Origin: Clostridiales bacterium
GTDB taxonomy: Bacteria > Bacillota > Clostridia > Saccharofermentanales > Saccharofermentanaceae
NCBI GenBank assembly: GCA_017529925.1
Contig: JAFXMZ010000031.1
Coordinates: 1 to 64,000 of the forward strand
Direction: 5' to 3'
DNA length: 64,000 nucleotides
The position numbers and the translations under genes are program-made. The notes below the pieces were generated by a model. The model was given only the letters and a program-made list of their open reading frames with translations. It searched no databases and was not told the origin of the DNA. Numbering within the stretch: position 1 is the first letter of the stretch; every line of letters starts with the position of its first letter. Shown in pieces: positions 50,090 to 58,909 of this stretch.

Positions 50090-51307
50090 ATGGAGATAGA
50101 CGAAGCAAGGCGCCTTATTTCTGATCATATTGAAGTCATCGACGAGTATGAATACGTACCCGTCTCAGCTTCATGCGGAAGGATCGTGTTTGAAGACATA
50201 AGGGCGCATGTTTCCGTTCCTCATTTTCCGAAGTCCGCCATGGACGGATATGCTGTCAGGGCGGAGGATGTCAGTGAGGCTTCGAAGGATACGCCTGTCA
50301 CACTCAGGGTGATATGTGAGAAGGATGCGGGTGATGATCCTTCTCTGCCCCGGGAGGCTGGAGACATAAAGGGCACTGCGGTCAGGATAATGACGGGAGC
50401 ACAGGTCCCCGAGGGATATGATACTGTCGTTAAGCAGGAGGACACGGATCTCGGAGAAGACGAGGTCAGGATCTTTACATCTCCTGCAAGGTTCACGAAC
50501 TACTGCAGACCCGGAGAGGATATCAGGGAAGGCGACATCGTCATAGACGGAGGCAGAAGGATCGGCAGGATAGAAGCAGGTATCCTTTCGTCTCTCGGCA
50601 TGAGCAGGGTCAAGGTCCTAAGGACTCCCAGAGCAGCTGTAATAGCTACGGGTTCCGAACTTATCCGACCCGGCGAAAAGCTAACTGACGGGAAGATCTA
50701 CTCTTCTCTTTCGACGGTCCTGCGGATATCACTTGAGTCGGCCGGATTCGATGTCAGCGACTATATCGCGAAAGACGACGAAGAGGAGATATCTAATCTG
50801 ATCGAAAATGCTCTTATAGACTGCGATCTTGTCATAACGACAGGAGGAGTATCCGTCGGAAAGAAGGATCTTGTTCCTTTATGCCTCGATAAGGTCGGAG
50901 CCGTGAAGATCTTTGAAGGGATCGATATTCGCCCGGGAAGTCCGACAACAGGATCGGTAAAGGACGGTAAGTTCATTCTTTCGCTGTCGGGGAATCCCTA
51001 TGCGGCGATAGCATGCTTTGATTATTTCATCGGACATATCGTATATGCGCTCACTGATTCGATCGATCTTATCCCCGTGGAGACCGGTGCGGTCGTAGAG
51101 GATGACTATCCCAAGGTCAGACCCGTAAGGATGCTGATAAGGGCATTCATGAGAAACGGCAGGGTCTATCTGCCGGCAAGGGACCATCAGTCTTCGGTCT
51201 TTTCAAATCTCAGGAGGTGCAACTGCTATATCGATCTGCCTGCGGGTGAGAAGCTTAATGCCGGAGACACCGTGAAGGTGATAAAGATCCCGGGAGGTCC
51301 GGCATGA
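50090..51307 (+). CDS. moeA: Molybdopterin molybdenumtransferase MoeA
   Basis: 405 residues from ATG 50,090; an upstream GTG (50,075) overlaps the fdh stop and is less likely. SVPHFPKSAMDGYAVRAEDV (domain I/II), RIMTGAQVPEGYDTVVKQED and the MPT-binding VITTGGVSVGKKDLVP, LSLSGNPYAAIACFDYF are typical. It inserts molybdate into MPT-AMP to give Mo-molybdopterin. It stands directly after the enzyme that needs the cofactor and overlaps mobAB by 4 bases. Confidence 0.93.
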   Translation: MEIDEARRLISDHIEVIDEYEYVPVSASCGRIVFEDIRAHVSVPHFPKSAMDGYAVRAEDVSEASKDTPVTLRVICEKDAGDDPSLPREAGDIKGTAVRIMTGAQVPEGYDTVVKQEDTDLGEDEVRIFTSPARFTNYCRPGEDIREGDIVIDGGRRIGRIEAGILSSLGMSRVKVLRTPRAAVIATGSELIRPGEKLTDGKIYSSLSTVLRISLESAGFDVSDYIAKDDEEEISNLIENALIDCDLVITTGGVSVGKKDLVPLCLDKVGAVKIFEGIDIRPGSPTTGSVKDGKFILSLSGNPYAAIACFDYFIGHIVYALTDSIDLIPVETGAVVEDDYPKVRPVRMLIRAFMRNGRVYLPARDHQSSVFSNLRRCNCYIDLPAGEKLNAGDTVKVIKIPGGPA

Positions 51308-52377
51308 TCGTTAAGGAAGCGTCAAAGATAACTGTCGATATCGGCATCCTCGCAGGAGGAAAGAGCACCAGGATGGGAATGAACAAGGCCCTCCTGAAGT
51401 TTGGAAACGAGACTGTCATCGGCAGGCTGACAGATGAGCTCGGAGGTTTCGGAAAAGTATTTATATCCGCGGCTTCGAAAGGGCTTTACGAGCGCGACGG
51501 CGTAACTGTCATTTATGACGAGAATGACGATATCGGACCCATCGAGGGAATAAGAAGGGTCCTCACGGAATCATCCTCGGAATATGTCTTTATATGTGCG
51601 GCTGATATGCCGTTCATAAGCCATGAGATAGTCGAGTATCTGTCAGGTTATATCTCATCCGACTATGACTGTTTCGTGCTGTGCGACGAGGAACATGTCC
51701 ATCCCCTCTGCGCTGTCTATTCGAAGCGGATACTTCCGGTCATCGAGCAGCTCATAAAAGAGGAGAAGTACTGCCTCAGGGATATCCTCGACAGGGTGAG
51801 GACAAGGTATATCGATCTTTCGTATACGAGATTTGACAGGAAGACTGTCTGCAATATCAATACGAAAGATGAATATATCAGGCTGTCATTCCCCGTAGTC
51901 TATGCCGTGTGCGGCCACAAGGACAGCGGGAAGACATGGCTCATCTGCGAGCTCATCAACGAGTTCATAAAAGAAGGACTCACGGTCGGAGTCATCAAAC
52001 ATGACGGACATGATCTGATATCGGAAACGAAGGATACGGATACATACAGAGCCTTCGAAAAGGGTGCGGCAATGACCGCAGTCACTTCGCCTTCAAAGAC
52101 TGTCATCGGCATAAGGGGAGAGATGAGTCCCGAAGCCCTTATCGACATGATGAAAAGGCAGGAAACAGCCCCCGATATGATCATCCTGGAAGGCTTCAAG
52201 GGATCTTCATTTCCCAAGATCGAGATCCTCAGGCAAGGCGAAAAGGAAGTCTGTCCCGACCGCTCTTCGGTATTCTTTCAGGTTCACAGCGCCGTACTGA
52301 CAGGTGCGGATATGAAAGCCCGCGAAGAAGCCGTAAGAGAAACAGTCAGGAATATAAAAGATCATTTCGGTCTTTGA
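51304..52377 (+). CDS. MobA-MobB fusion
   Basis: 357 residues. The N-terminal ~195 is MobA, the molybdenum cofactor guanylyltransferase: GILAGGKSTRMGMNKALLKF (GTP site), ICAADMPFISHEIV (Mg-binding Asp). The C-terminal ~160 is MobB: P-loop CGHKDSGKTWLICELI (about 202-217), VGVIKHDGHDL, and IILEGFKGSSFPKIEI. Together they make the MGD cofactor used by bis-MGD formate dehydrogenase. The two parts are usually separate genes; here they form one chain. It overlaps moeA. Confidence 0.92.
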   Translation: MIVKEASKITVDIGILAGGKSTRMGMNKALLKFGNETVIGRLTDELGGFGKVFISAASKGLYERDGVTVIYDENDDIGPIEGIRRVLTESSSEYVFICAADMPFISHEIVEYLSGYISSDYDCFVLCDEEHVHPLCAVYSKRILPVIEQLIKEEKYCLRDILDRVRTRYIDLSYTRFDRKTVCNINTKDEYIRLSFPVVYAVCGHKDSGKTWLICELINEFIKEGLTVGVIKHDGHDLISETKDTDTYRAFEKGAAMTAVTSPSKTVIGIRGEMSPEALIDMMKRQETAPDMIILEGFKGSSFPKIEILRQGEKEVCPDRSSVFFQVHSAVLTGADMKAREEAVRETVRNIKDHFGL

Positions 52378-52395
52378 TCACACGGAGAATCTCAT

Positions 52396-53430
52396 ATGAA
52401 ACTGATCGACACGACGGATGCCGTGGGACACGTGCTGTGCCACGACATCACACGCATAATACCCGGCAGGGAAAAAGGACCCGTTTTCCGTAAAGGGCAT
52501 ATAGTCACCGAAGAGGACATTCCGGTCCTTCTTTCGGTCGGCAAGGAGCATCTTTACGTCTGGGAGAAAAACGACGACATGCTCCACGAGGATGAGGCGG
52601 CATATATCCTTCGGGATATCTGCACCGGCGGCTCGGATGACATGACATCTTCGGAGCCGTCCGAAGGGAAGATAGAGATCAGGGCAGCTGTTGACGGTCT
52701 TCTCAGGATCGACACTGAAAAGCTCATGAAGATCAACCTCGAAGGCGACATGATGATCGCATCCGTAAAAGGGAATGTGCCCGTCAGAAAAGGAGATCCT
52801 ATCTGTGCGACGAGGGTGATCCCTCTCGTCATCTCAAAGGAGAAGATGGAGAGGGCCAAAAGGATCGCGGGAGATGAAGCGGTTTTCAGGATCCTTCCTT
52901 TCAGGGATTTCTCATACGGCATCATCACGACAGGAAGCGAGGTCGCGAAAGGCCTGATAAAGGACTCGTTCGGACCTGTCCTTAAGGCCAAGGCCGATGA
53001 GTTCGGCGGACGCTTCATGAGACAGGCGATCCTGTCCGACGACATGGAGAAGATCACTGAAGAGATATTGAAGATGGCGGAAGAGGGAGCCGGTCTTATC
53101 ATGGTATCGGGCGGCATGAGCGTCGATCCGGACGACAGGACCCCCGGTGCGATAAAGGCAACGGGTGCGGACATCGTAACATACGGTGTCCCGGTCCTTC
53201 CGGGCGCAATGTTCCTTCTGTCATATCTTGATCACGGCGGAAAGAAGATCCCTGTGCTCGGTATCCCGGGATGTGCCATGTACAAAAAGAGGACGGTCCT
53301 CGATCTGGTCCTGCCGAGGATAATCGCCGGAGAGATCCTGACAGCAGAGGATATCGCATCCTATGGAGAAGGAGGGTTGTGCATGTCATGTGATGTATGC
53401 ACATTCCCTCACTGCAGATTCGGAACGTGA
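52396..53430 (+). CDS. MoeA/MoaB-like molybdopterin-binding protein with C-terminal Cys cluster
   Basis: 344 residues. Residues about 175-320 form a MoCF_biosynth domain: FSYGIITTGSEVAKG, IMVSGGMSVDPDDRTPGAIK and VLGIPGCAMYKKRTVLD. The N-terminal half is MoeA-like only in outline and lacks the standard PxxxxSAMDGYA motif. The last 20 residues carry CMSCDVCTFPHC, a compact Cys/His set able to bind a metal or cluster. It is not a second MoeA in the strict sense. It may act in late maturation or in sorting Mo from W. It sits between mobAB and moaC. Confidence 0.75.
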   Translation: MKLIDTTDAVGHVLCHDITRIIPGREKGPVFRKGHIVTEEDIPVLLSVGKEHLYVWEKNDDMLHEDEAAYILRDICTGGSDDMTSSEPSEGKIEIRAAVDGLLRIDTEKLMKINLEGDMMIASVKGNVPVRKGDPICATRVIPLVISKEKMERAKRIAGDEAVFRILPFRDFSYGIITTGSEVAKGLIKDSFGPVLKAKADEFGGRFMRQAILSDDMEKITEEILKMAEEGAGLIMVSGGMSVDPDDRTPGAIKATGADIVTYGVPVLPGAMFLLSYLDHGGKKIPVLGIPGCAMYKKRTVLDLVLPRIIAGEILTAEDIASYGEGGLCMSCDVCTFPHCRFGT

Positions 53431-53442
53431 GGAGAAGACGAA

Positions 53443-53925
53443 ATGGAAAAGCTTACACATATAAATGAGAAGGGCGAGGCAAATATGGTCGATATCTCTG
53501 ATAAGGCCGTTACAAAAAGAAGAGCCCTGGCTTCCGGAAAGATATCGATGAACGCAGGTGCATTTGATCAGATAGTATCCGGAACGGCACCCAAAGGTGA
53601 CGTTCTCGGCACTGCGAGGATCGCAGGTATCACTGCGGCAAAGAGGACTTTCGAGATGATACCTCTTTGTCATCTCATAATGCTGTCGAAGGTCTCGATA
53701 GAGTTTGTTCCGGATCCTGCGGAGCATGTGATCGAATGCACATGCGAAGTCCTTTCGGAGGGAAAGACGGGAGTCGAGATGGAGGCTCTCACGGGAGTCT
53801 CGGCTGCCCTTCTGACCATCTATGATATGTGTAAGGCAGCAGACAGAAAGATGACGATCGGCGATATCCGTCTCGAGGAAAAAGACGGAGGCAGATCGGG
53901 ATCATACAGGAGAAAAGAAAATTGA
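53443..53925 (+). CDS. moaC: Cyclic pyranopterin monophosphate synthase MoaC
   Basis: 160 residues, GGAGAAG upstream. MVDISDKAVTKRRALASGKI, AAKRTFEMIPLCHLIMLS and VEMEALTGVSAALLTIYDMC, followed by the basic Lys of the active site, are the family landmarks at the usual length. With MoaA (56,463) it makes cyclic pyranopterin monophosphate from GTP. The stop overlaps the modA start. Confidence 0.95.
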   Translation: MEKLTHINEKGEANMVDISDKAVTKRRALASGKISMNAGAFDQIVSGTAPKGDVLGTARIAGITAAKRTFEMIPLCHLIMLSKVSIEFVPDPAEHVIECTCEVLSEGKTGVEMEALTGVSAALLTIYDMCKAADRKMTIGDIRLEEKDGGRSGSYRRKEN

Positions 53926-54722
53926 AAAAGATGATAAAGATCGCGGCTTCGATAATGGCCGCGGCAATGATGCTTACGGCATGCTCTTCATCTGAAGACA
54001 AGAAAGATGCAGAGAGCACGGAGAAGACGGAGATAACGGTACTTGCCGCAGCATCCCTTACGGATGTAATGGGCGAACTCGAGACGAAGTATGAGAAGGA
54101 TCATCCCGATGTTGACCTTATCTTTTCATTCGCCGGCTCAGGAGCACTCCAGACACAGATAGAGGAGGGTGCTCCTGCGGACATATTCATATCGGCTGCA
54201 CAGAAGCAGATGACTGCGCTTAAGGACGAGGGCCTTATGAAGGATGATACGATCAGGGATCTTCTCGAGAACAAGGTCGTACTTATAGTTCCCGGAATGA
54301 ACGGAGATACGGGCATCCAGTCTTTTGATGACGCTGCAGGCGATAAGATATCACTCATAGGCCTCGGTGAGATCGAGTCTGTTCCTGCAGGCCAGTATGC
54401 GCAGGAGATCTTCACATATCTCGGCATATGGGATCAGGTAGAGGCAAAGGCGAACTTCGGAACGGATGTAAGAACGGTCCTCTCATGGGTCGAGAACGGT
54501 GAGGTCGACGCAGGTGTCGTATATGCGACCGATGCATATTCATCCGACAGCGTAAAGATCGTCGCAAATGCACCCGAGGGATCGTGCAAACCCGTTATCT
54601 ATCCGGCGGGAGTAGTCGCATCTTCCTCTGCCGCCGATAAGGCGGAAGAATTCCTCGAATACCTTGAGAGCGATGAGGCTATGAAGGTCTTCGAAGCCTA
54701 CGGATTCGTAAGGGCAGAGTAA
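53922..54722 (+). CDS. modA: Molybdate-binding lipoprotein ModA
   Basis: 266 residues from TTG 53,922, which overlaps the moaC stop and has AGGAG nine bases upstream; ATG 53,931 is the alternative. Lipoprotein signal to MMLTACSS. The mature chain has the ModA pattern: EITVLAAASLTDVMGELE, LIFSFAGSGALQTQIEEGAP (oxyanion-binding), and ADIFISAAQKQM. It binds molybdate or tungstate outside the cell and hands it to ModBC. Confidence 0.94.
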   Translation: MKKMIKIAASIMAAAMMLTACSSSEDKKDAESTEKTEITVLAAASLTDVMGELETKYEKDHPDVDLIFSFAGSGALQTQIEEGAPADIFISAAQKQMTALKDEGLMKDDTIRDLLENKVVLIVPGMNGDTGIQSFDDAAGDKISLIGLGEIESVPAGQYAQEIFTYLGIWDQVEAKANFGTDVRTVLSWVENGEVDAGVVYATDAYSSDSVKIVANAPEGSCKPVIYPAGVVASSSAADKAEEFLEYLESDEAMKVFEAYGFVRAE

Positions 54723-54723
54723 T

Positions 54724-55395
54724 ATGGATATGACGCCTCTGTGGATATCACTTCAGGTAGCAGTGCCGGCCGCCGCGATAACCTTTATCGCGGGGCTGGT
54801 CGCTGCTTGGGCTGTCTCGTACTGTGGAAAGGCAAAGCATGTAGCCGACAGTATCTTTACGATACCGCTCGTGCTGCCGCCTACGGTCGTGGGATTTCTG
54901 CTGCTGATCGTATTCGGAACGAATTCGACGATCGGCGGTGCCCTTCTTAAGGTCGGGATCAGACTTATCTTTACAAAGACCGGAGCGGTCATTGCAGCTT
55001 CGGTGGTATCATTCCCTGTTATGTACAGGGGGGCGCGCGGCGCACTCGATCAGGTCGACCGCAATCTCGTATATGCCGCCAGGAGCCTTGGGATGAATGA
55101 GTTTACGATCCTTCTGAGGATCCTCATTCCATGTGCATGGCCGGGCATCGCTGCCTCAGCGATACTGTCATTTGCAAGGGCTCTGGGCGAATTCGGAGCG
55201 ACCATCATGGTCGCCGGGAATATCCCCGGAAAGACACAGACAATGTCGATCGCAGTCTATACCGCCATGCAGAGCGGCAACAGGGAAAAGGCATATACGT
55301 GGGTCATCATAACCGTCCTGTTCTCGCTGATGATCCTGATCGCGATGAACATACTTACCGACAGAGGGGCAAGGAGGCTTCGCCGTGGAACTTAA
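54724..55395 (+). CDS. modB: Molybdate ABC transporter permease ModB
   Basis: 223 residues, about five membrane segments starting SLQVAVPAAAITFIAGLVAAW. The cytosolic EAA loop (VYAARSLGMNEFTILLRILIP) and the ending typical of ModB/CysT permeases are present. GEFGATIMVAGNIPGKTQTM is the ModB signature. It starts one base after modA ends and overlaps modC. Confidence 0.95.
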   Translation: MDMTPLWISLQVAVPAAAITFIAGLVAAWAVSYCGKAKHVADSIFTIPLVLPPTVVGFLLLIVFGTNSTIGGALLKVGIRLIFTKTGAVIAASVVSFPVMYRGARGALDQVDRNLVYAARSLGMNEFTILLRILIPCAWPGIAASAILSFARALGEFGATIMVAGNIPGKTQTMSIAVYTAMQSGNREKAYTWVIITVLFSLMILIAMNILTDRGARRLRRGT

Positions 55396-56458
55396 TGTCG
55401 ACATCGAAAAGAAGCTCGGGGATATGACCCTCAGATGCAGATTCAATACCGGAGAGGGAAGGTTCGCCCTCCTCGGAGCGTCGGGCTGCGGGAAGACCAC
55501 GACACTCAGGCTCATCGCAGGGATAATGACTCCCGACAGGGGAAGGATCACTCTCGGAGACAGGGTCCTTTTCGATTCGAAAAAAAAGATCAACATACCT
55601 GCCAGAAAGAGGAATATCGGATATCTGTTTCAGGATCATGCGCTGTTTCCGAACATGACCGCGTATCAGAATATAATGTGCCGTGCAAAGGACAGGGACT
55701 ATGCTGAAAGCCTGATCGAAAAGTTCGATCTTCAAGGGGTGAAGGACAGATATCCTTCAAAGCTGTCGGGCGGTGAGAGCCAGAGGACAGCGATAGCGAG
55801 GATGCTGTCGACAAAGCCGGAGATGATCCTGCTCGACGAGCCTTTCTGTTCTCTGGACAATTACCTGAAGACAGTGGCGGAACGGGAGATCGCTGAGGTG
55901 CTCGATGAATTCGAAGGACCTGCCATGCTCGTTTCGCACGACAGGAATGAAGTCTACAGATTCGCCGACACGATCGGTGTTATGGAGGCAGGTTCGGTAA
56001 CAGCTGTCCTGTCAAAAAAAGAATTCTTTGACCTTCCCGGAAGTGCTTATTCGGCAAGGCTCACGGGATGTAAGAACATATCTGCGCTGCAGACGGAAGG
56101 CGGAACCGTCAGAGCCTGCGACTGGGGGATCACACTCGGGACTGCTGAAAGTCTTTCACTTTCCGGGGATATGAGATATGCGGGATACCGTGCGCATTTT
56201 TTCGATTTTGTCAGCGCGGAGGATGCGGCAGCTGACGACGATGCTCACATCATTGAATGCGAAACGGTCAGGGTGACTGAGGATGCGTTCTCGATGATAG
56301 TCCTGTTCAGGTCAAAGGGGAACACGTCGTCATCGCGGGACAGTATGATGACATGGATAACGGGAACGGAAAAATGGCATGAGATAAAGGATGAAGTGAC
56401 ATCCGGAAGATTCTTCCTCCGTTGGAAGAAGGATAAGCTGATGTTTTTCGACAGGTGA
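55385..56458 (+). CDS. modC: Molybdate ABC transporter ATPase ModC
   Basis: 357 residues from GTG 55,385 (AAGGAGG upstream). Walker A LGASGCGKTTTLRLIAG (about 31-47), Q-loop YLFQDHALFPNM, signature LSGGESQRTAIARML, Walker B MILLDEPFCSLDN and switch SHDRNEV. The C-terminal ~130 residues replace the normal Mop (TOBE) domain with a sequence that matches it poorly, so molybdate feedback may work differently. Completes the modABC importer. Confidence 0.92.
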   Translation: MELNVDIEKKLGDMTLRCRFNTGEGRFALLGASGCGKTTTLRLIAGIMTPDRGRITLGDRVLFDSKKKINIPARKRNIGYLFQDHALFPNMTAYQNIMCRAKDRDYAESLIEKFDLQGVKDRYPSKLSGGESQRTAIARMLSTKPEMILLDEPFCSLDNYLKTVAEREIAEVLDEFEGPAMLVSHDRNEVYRFADTIGVMEAGSVTAVLSKKEFFDLPGSAYSARLTGCKNISALQTEGGTVRACDWGITLGTAESLSLSGDMRYAGYRAHFFDFVSAEDAAADDDAHIIECETVRVTEDAFSMIVLFRSKGNTSSSRDSMMTWITGTEKWHEIKDEVTSGRFFLRWKKDKLMFFDR

Positions 56459-56462
56459 AAAG

Positions 56463-57431
56463 ATGTTAGAGGACAGCTTTGGAAGAAAGATCGAATATCT
56501 TAGAGTATCGCTGACCGACAGATGCAATCTGCGGTGCAGGTACTGCATGCCCGCGGAAGGTATCGATAAGCTGAGACATGAGGATATACTGACGCTCGAA
56601 GAGATCGAACGGATCACGCGTATCCTCGTTGCCGGCGGCGTAAGGAAGGTTCGTTTCACGGGAGGCGAGCCGCTGATCAGGAAAGGCATGACGGATCTCG
56701 TAAGACGCATTTCCTCCCTCGACGAAAAGCCGGCCGTCTTTATGACCACGAACGGAACTCTCCTTGAGGAGTATATCGATGCTCTTGCCGCCGCAGGCCT
56801 TAAGGGGGTCAACATAAGCCTTGATACACTGTCGGATCAGTGCTTCGAAGAGATCACTGGAAAGGATATGCTCCCTGCCGTAAGAAGATCGATCGCGAAG
56901 GCTGCTGAAAAAGGGCTTGAGGTCAGGCTCAACACGGTCCTCATAAAGGGCATCAATGACAATGAGGCTGAACTTCTTGCCCTGATCTCAAAGGATATCG
57001 ATGTCAGCGTAAGGTTCATAGAGCTGATGCCGATAGGGTGTGCATCAGCTCTCGAAGGGATAGGAACAGACGATCTGATAAGAAGATTTGATGCGAGGTT
57101 CGGGAAACATATAGAGGTCGAAGACGGGGCAGTCTCTTCAGGGCCTGCGAGATATGTAAGATATCCGGGGTTTAAAGGGAAGACGGGATTCATAAGCCCG
57201 CTGTCGCACAGTTTCTGCCGGACATGCAACAGACTGAGACTGACATCGGACGGAAAGATAAAGCCATGTCTGTGTTCACCCGTTTATCTCGATGTAAGGA
57301 AGCTGATGAGGGAAGACGCAGATGACGACATGATAAGGGATGAGATAAGGAAGATAATACTCGGCAAGCCTTCCGGGCACGATCTGACAAAGACTTCGGT
57401 GGCAGACGAAATGCCGAGGATAGGAGGATAA
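56463..57431 (+). CDS. moaA: GTP 3',8-cyclase MoaA
   Basis: 322 residues. Radical-SAM motif CNLRCRYCMPAEG (about 22-34), GGEPLIRKGM, and the C-terminal second cluster FCRTCNRLRLTSDGKIKPCL are all present. The chain ends with a GHDL segment rather than the usual GG dipeptide, although the last residues (IGG) do restore a terminal Gly-Gly, important for MoaA activity. It catalyses the first step of cofactor synthesis with MoaC. Confidence 0.95.
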   Translation: MLEDSFGRKIEYLRVSLTDRCNLRCRYCMPAEGIDKLRHEDILTLEEIERITRILVAGGVRKVRFTGGEPLIRKGMTDLVRRISSLDEKPAVFMTTNGTLLEEYIDALAAAGLKGVNISLDTLSDQCFEEITGKDMLPAVRRSIAKAAEKGLEVRLNTVLIKGINDNEAELLALISKDIDVSVRFIELMPIGCASALEGIGTDDLIRRFDARFGKHIEVEDGAVSSGPARYVRYPGFKGKTGFISPLSHSFCRTCNRLRLTSDGKIKPCLCSPVYLDVRKLMREDADDDMIRDEIRKIILGKPSGHDLTKTSVADEMPRIGG

Positions 57432-57432
57432 C

Positions 57433-58350
57433 ATGGGAAGAGTAGAAGCTGTATGCATCAGTCCTGAAAAGGGAACAGTCAAGAAGGACATAGGAAGCTG
57501 TCTGCTGAAAGAGGATCACGGTCTTGAGAATGATGCTCATGCCGGATCTGCAAGACAGGTCAGCCTTCTGTCAAAAGAAAGCGTCGATGCTTTCAGGGAA
57601 AGGACGGAAGGCAGGGTCGATCTTCCCGCGGGGGTCTTCGGAGAGAATCTCCTGATCAGCGGATTTGACTTTAGGACGAATCCCGTAGGAACCCGGTTCG
57701 GGATAGGCAATGTTGTTCTCGAGATAACATCGATAGGCAAGAAATGCCACTCCGGGTGCGAGATCATGAAAAAGACCGGCGACTGTATAATGCCGAGGGA
57801 AGGCGTATTTGCAAGAGTAGTCAGGGGCGGGACCGTCACAAAAGGGGATGAGGTCATCCTCGTGAGCATTCCGTACAGCGCTGCCGTTCTCACGGCATCC
57901 GACAGGTCGTATGAAGGGAAAAGGGAGGACTTGAGCGGCCCTGCGATAAGGGAGATCCTTGTTCAGAGAGGGTACCGGATCACGGATACCGTGCTGGTGT
58001 CCGATGACCGTGACATGATAGAAAGAGAACTTAAGAGGATATGTGATGAGGGGAAGACCGATGTGATCTTTACTACCGGAGGAACGGGCTTTTCGCCGAG
58101 GGATAATATGCCGGAGGCCACGAAGGCAATAGCCGATAAGGATGTCCCCGGGATCTCGGAAGCGATAAGGTCGATGAGCATGAAGATCACGCCGAACGCG
58201 ATGCTGTCAAGAGCCGTGAGCGTCATCAGGGGAAAGACCCTGATAATCAATCTGCCGGGAAGTCCGAAGGCGGTGAAGGAGTGCCTGGAGTTCGTCCTTC
58301 CGCCTCTCTCCCACGGCCTCGGGATAATGAGGGGAGAGCAGGACGGATAA
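57433..58350 (+). CDS. MOSC domain-MogA fusion
   Basis: 305 residues, AGGAGG upstream. The N-terminal ~140 is a MOSC domain with HAGSARQVSLLS and the conserved Cys in GKKCHSGCEIMKK. The C-terminal ~160 is MogA/MoaB: AVLTASDRSYEGKREDLSGP, TTGGTGFSPRDNMPEA (MPT-binding) and INLPGSPKAVKECLEFVLP. MogA adenylates molybdopterin before metal insertion; MOSC domains bind or sulfurate Mo cofactor. The combination is seen in several Clostridia. This is the last gene of the molybdenum operon. Confidence 0.92.
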   Translation: MGRVEAVCISPEKGTVKKDIGSCLLKEDHGLENDAHAGSARQVSLLSKESVDAFRERTEGRVDLPAGVFGENLLISGFDFRTNPVGTRFGIGNVVLEITSIGKKCHSGCEIMKKTGDCIMPREGVFARVVRGGTVTKGDEVILVSIPYSAAVLTASDRSYEGKREDLSGPAIREILVQRGYRITDTVLVSDDRDMIERELKRICDEGKTDVIFTTGGTGFSPRDNMPEATKAIADKDVPGISEAIRSMSMKITPNAMLSRAVSVIRGKTLIINLPGSPKAVKECLEFVLPPLSHGLGIMRGEQDG

Positions 58351-58387
58351 GCCTCCAAAGTGATGCCGGGGACCGGATGAGAAATAA

Positions 58388-58416
58388 TTGTCCTTTTTGC
58401 CTTATTACTCTATAAT
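58388..58416 (+). promoter_or_regulatory. Promoter of the RsbW-like gene
   Basis: TTGTCC (58,388-58,393), exactly 17 bp, TATAAT (58,411-58,416): a good vegetative (sigma-A type) promoter, 52 bases before the preferred start at 58,468. It separates the downstream genes from the molybdenum operon. Confidence 0.7.
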
Positions 58417-58467
58417 ATGAGATGGATCTGAGTATCCCCGATCATGGACGAGAGGAGGGCATGTCTT

Positions 58468-58875
58468 TTGAAGTGGATCGTTACAGATGCGGATGTTTCC
58501 GAGATGGATAAGGTCAATGAGCTTATCGGGCAGGTTGCAGAAGAGAAGCCCGTTCCGCCCAAGCCACTGATGCAGATCATGCTCGCAGTCGAGGAGCTCT
58601 TTGTAAATGTTGCCCACTATGCATATGACGGCAAACCGGGGAAGGTCAAGATCGGAGCGGGGATAGAATCAGCGCCCGCCGCCATGAAGATAATCATCGA
58701 GGATATGGGCAAGCCTTTCGATCCGCTTGCCAAGGAAGAGGCAGACGTCACGCTCAGCGCGGATGAGAGACCTATAGGAGGACTCGGGATATTCCTTGTC
58801 AGGAAGACAATGGATGATGTCAGATATGAACGTGACGGTGATACAAACAGGCTTACGATCAGGAAGCTGATCTGA
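58468..58875 (+). CDS. RsbW-like anti-sigma factor/serine kinase
   Basis: About 135 residues from TTG 58,468, which has AGGAGGG eight bases upstream; ATG 58,444 has no such site. HATPase_c fold: N-box VEELFVNVAHYAYDG (about 41-55), G1 EDMGKPFDP and G2 IGGLGIFLVRKTMDD. The short form with F-V-N in the N-box is typical of RsbW/SpoIIAB-like kinases that bind an anti-sigma-factor antagonist. No STAS protein is encoded next to it. It has its own promoter at 58,388. Confidence 0.85.
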   Translation: MKWIVTDADVSEMDKVNELIGQVAEEKPVPPKPLMQIMLAVEELFVNVAHYAYDGKPGKVKIGAGIESAPAAMKIIIEDMGKPFDPLAKEEADVTLSADERPIGGLGIFLVRKTMDDVRYERDGDTNRLTIRKLI

Positions 58876-58909
58876 TATAAAAGGAATACGGGATAAGGGG
58901 AGAAGGAAA

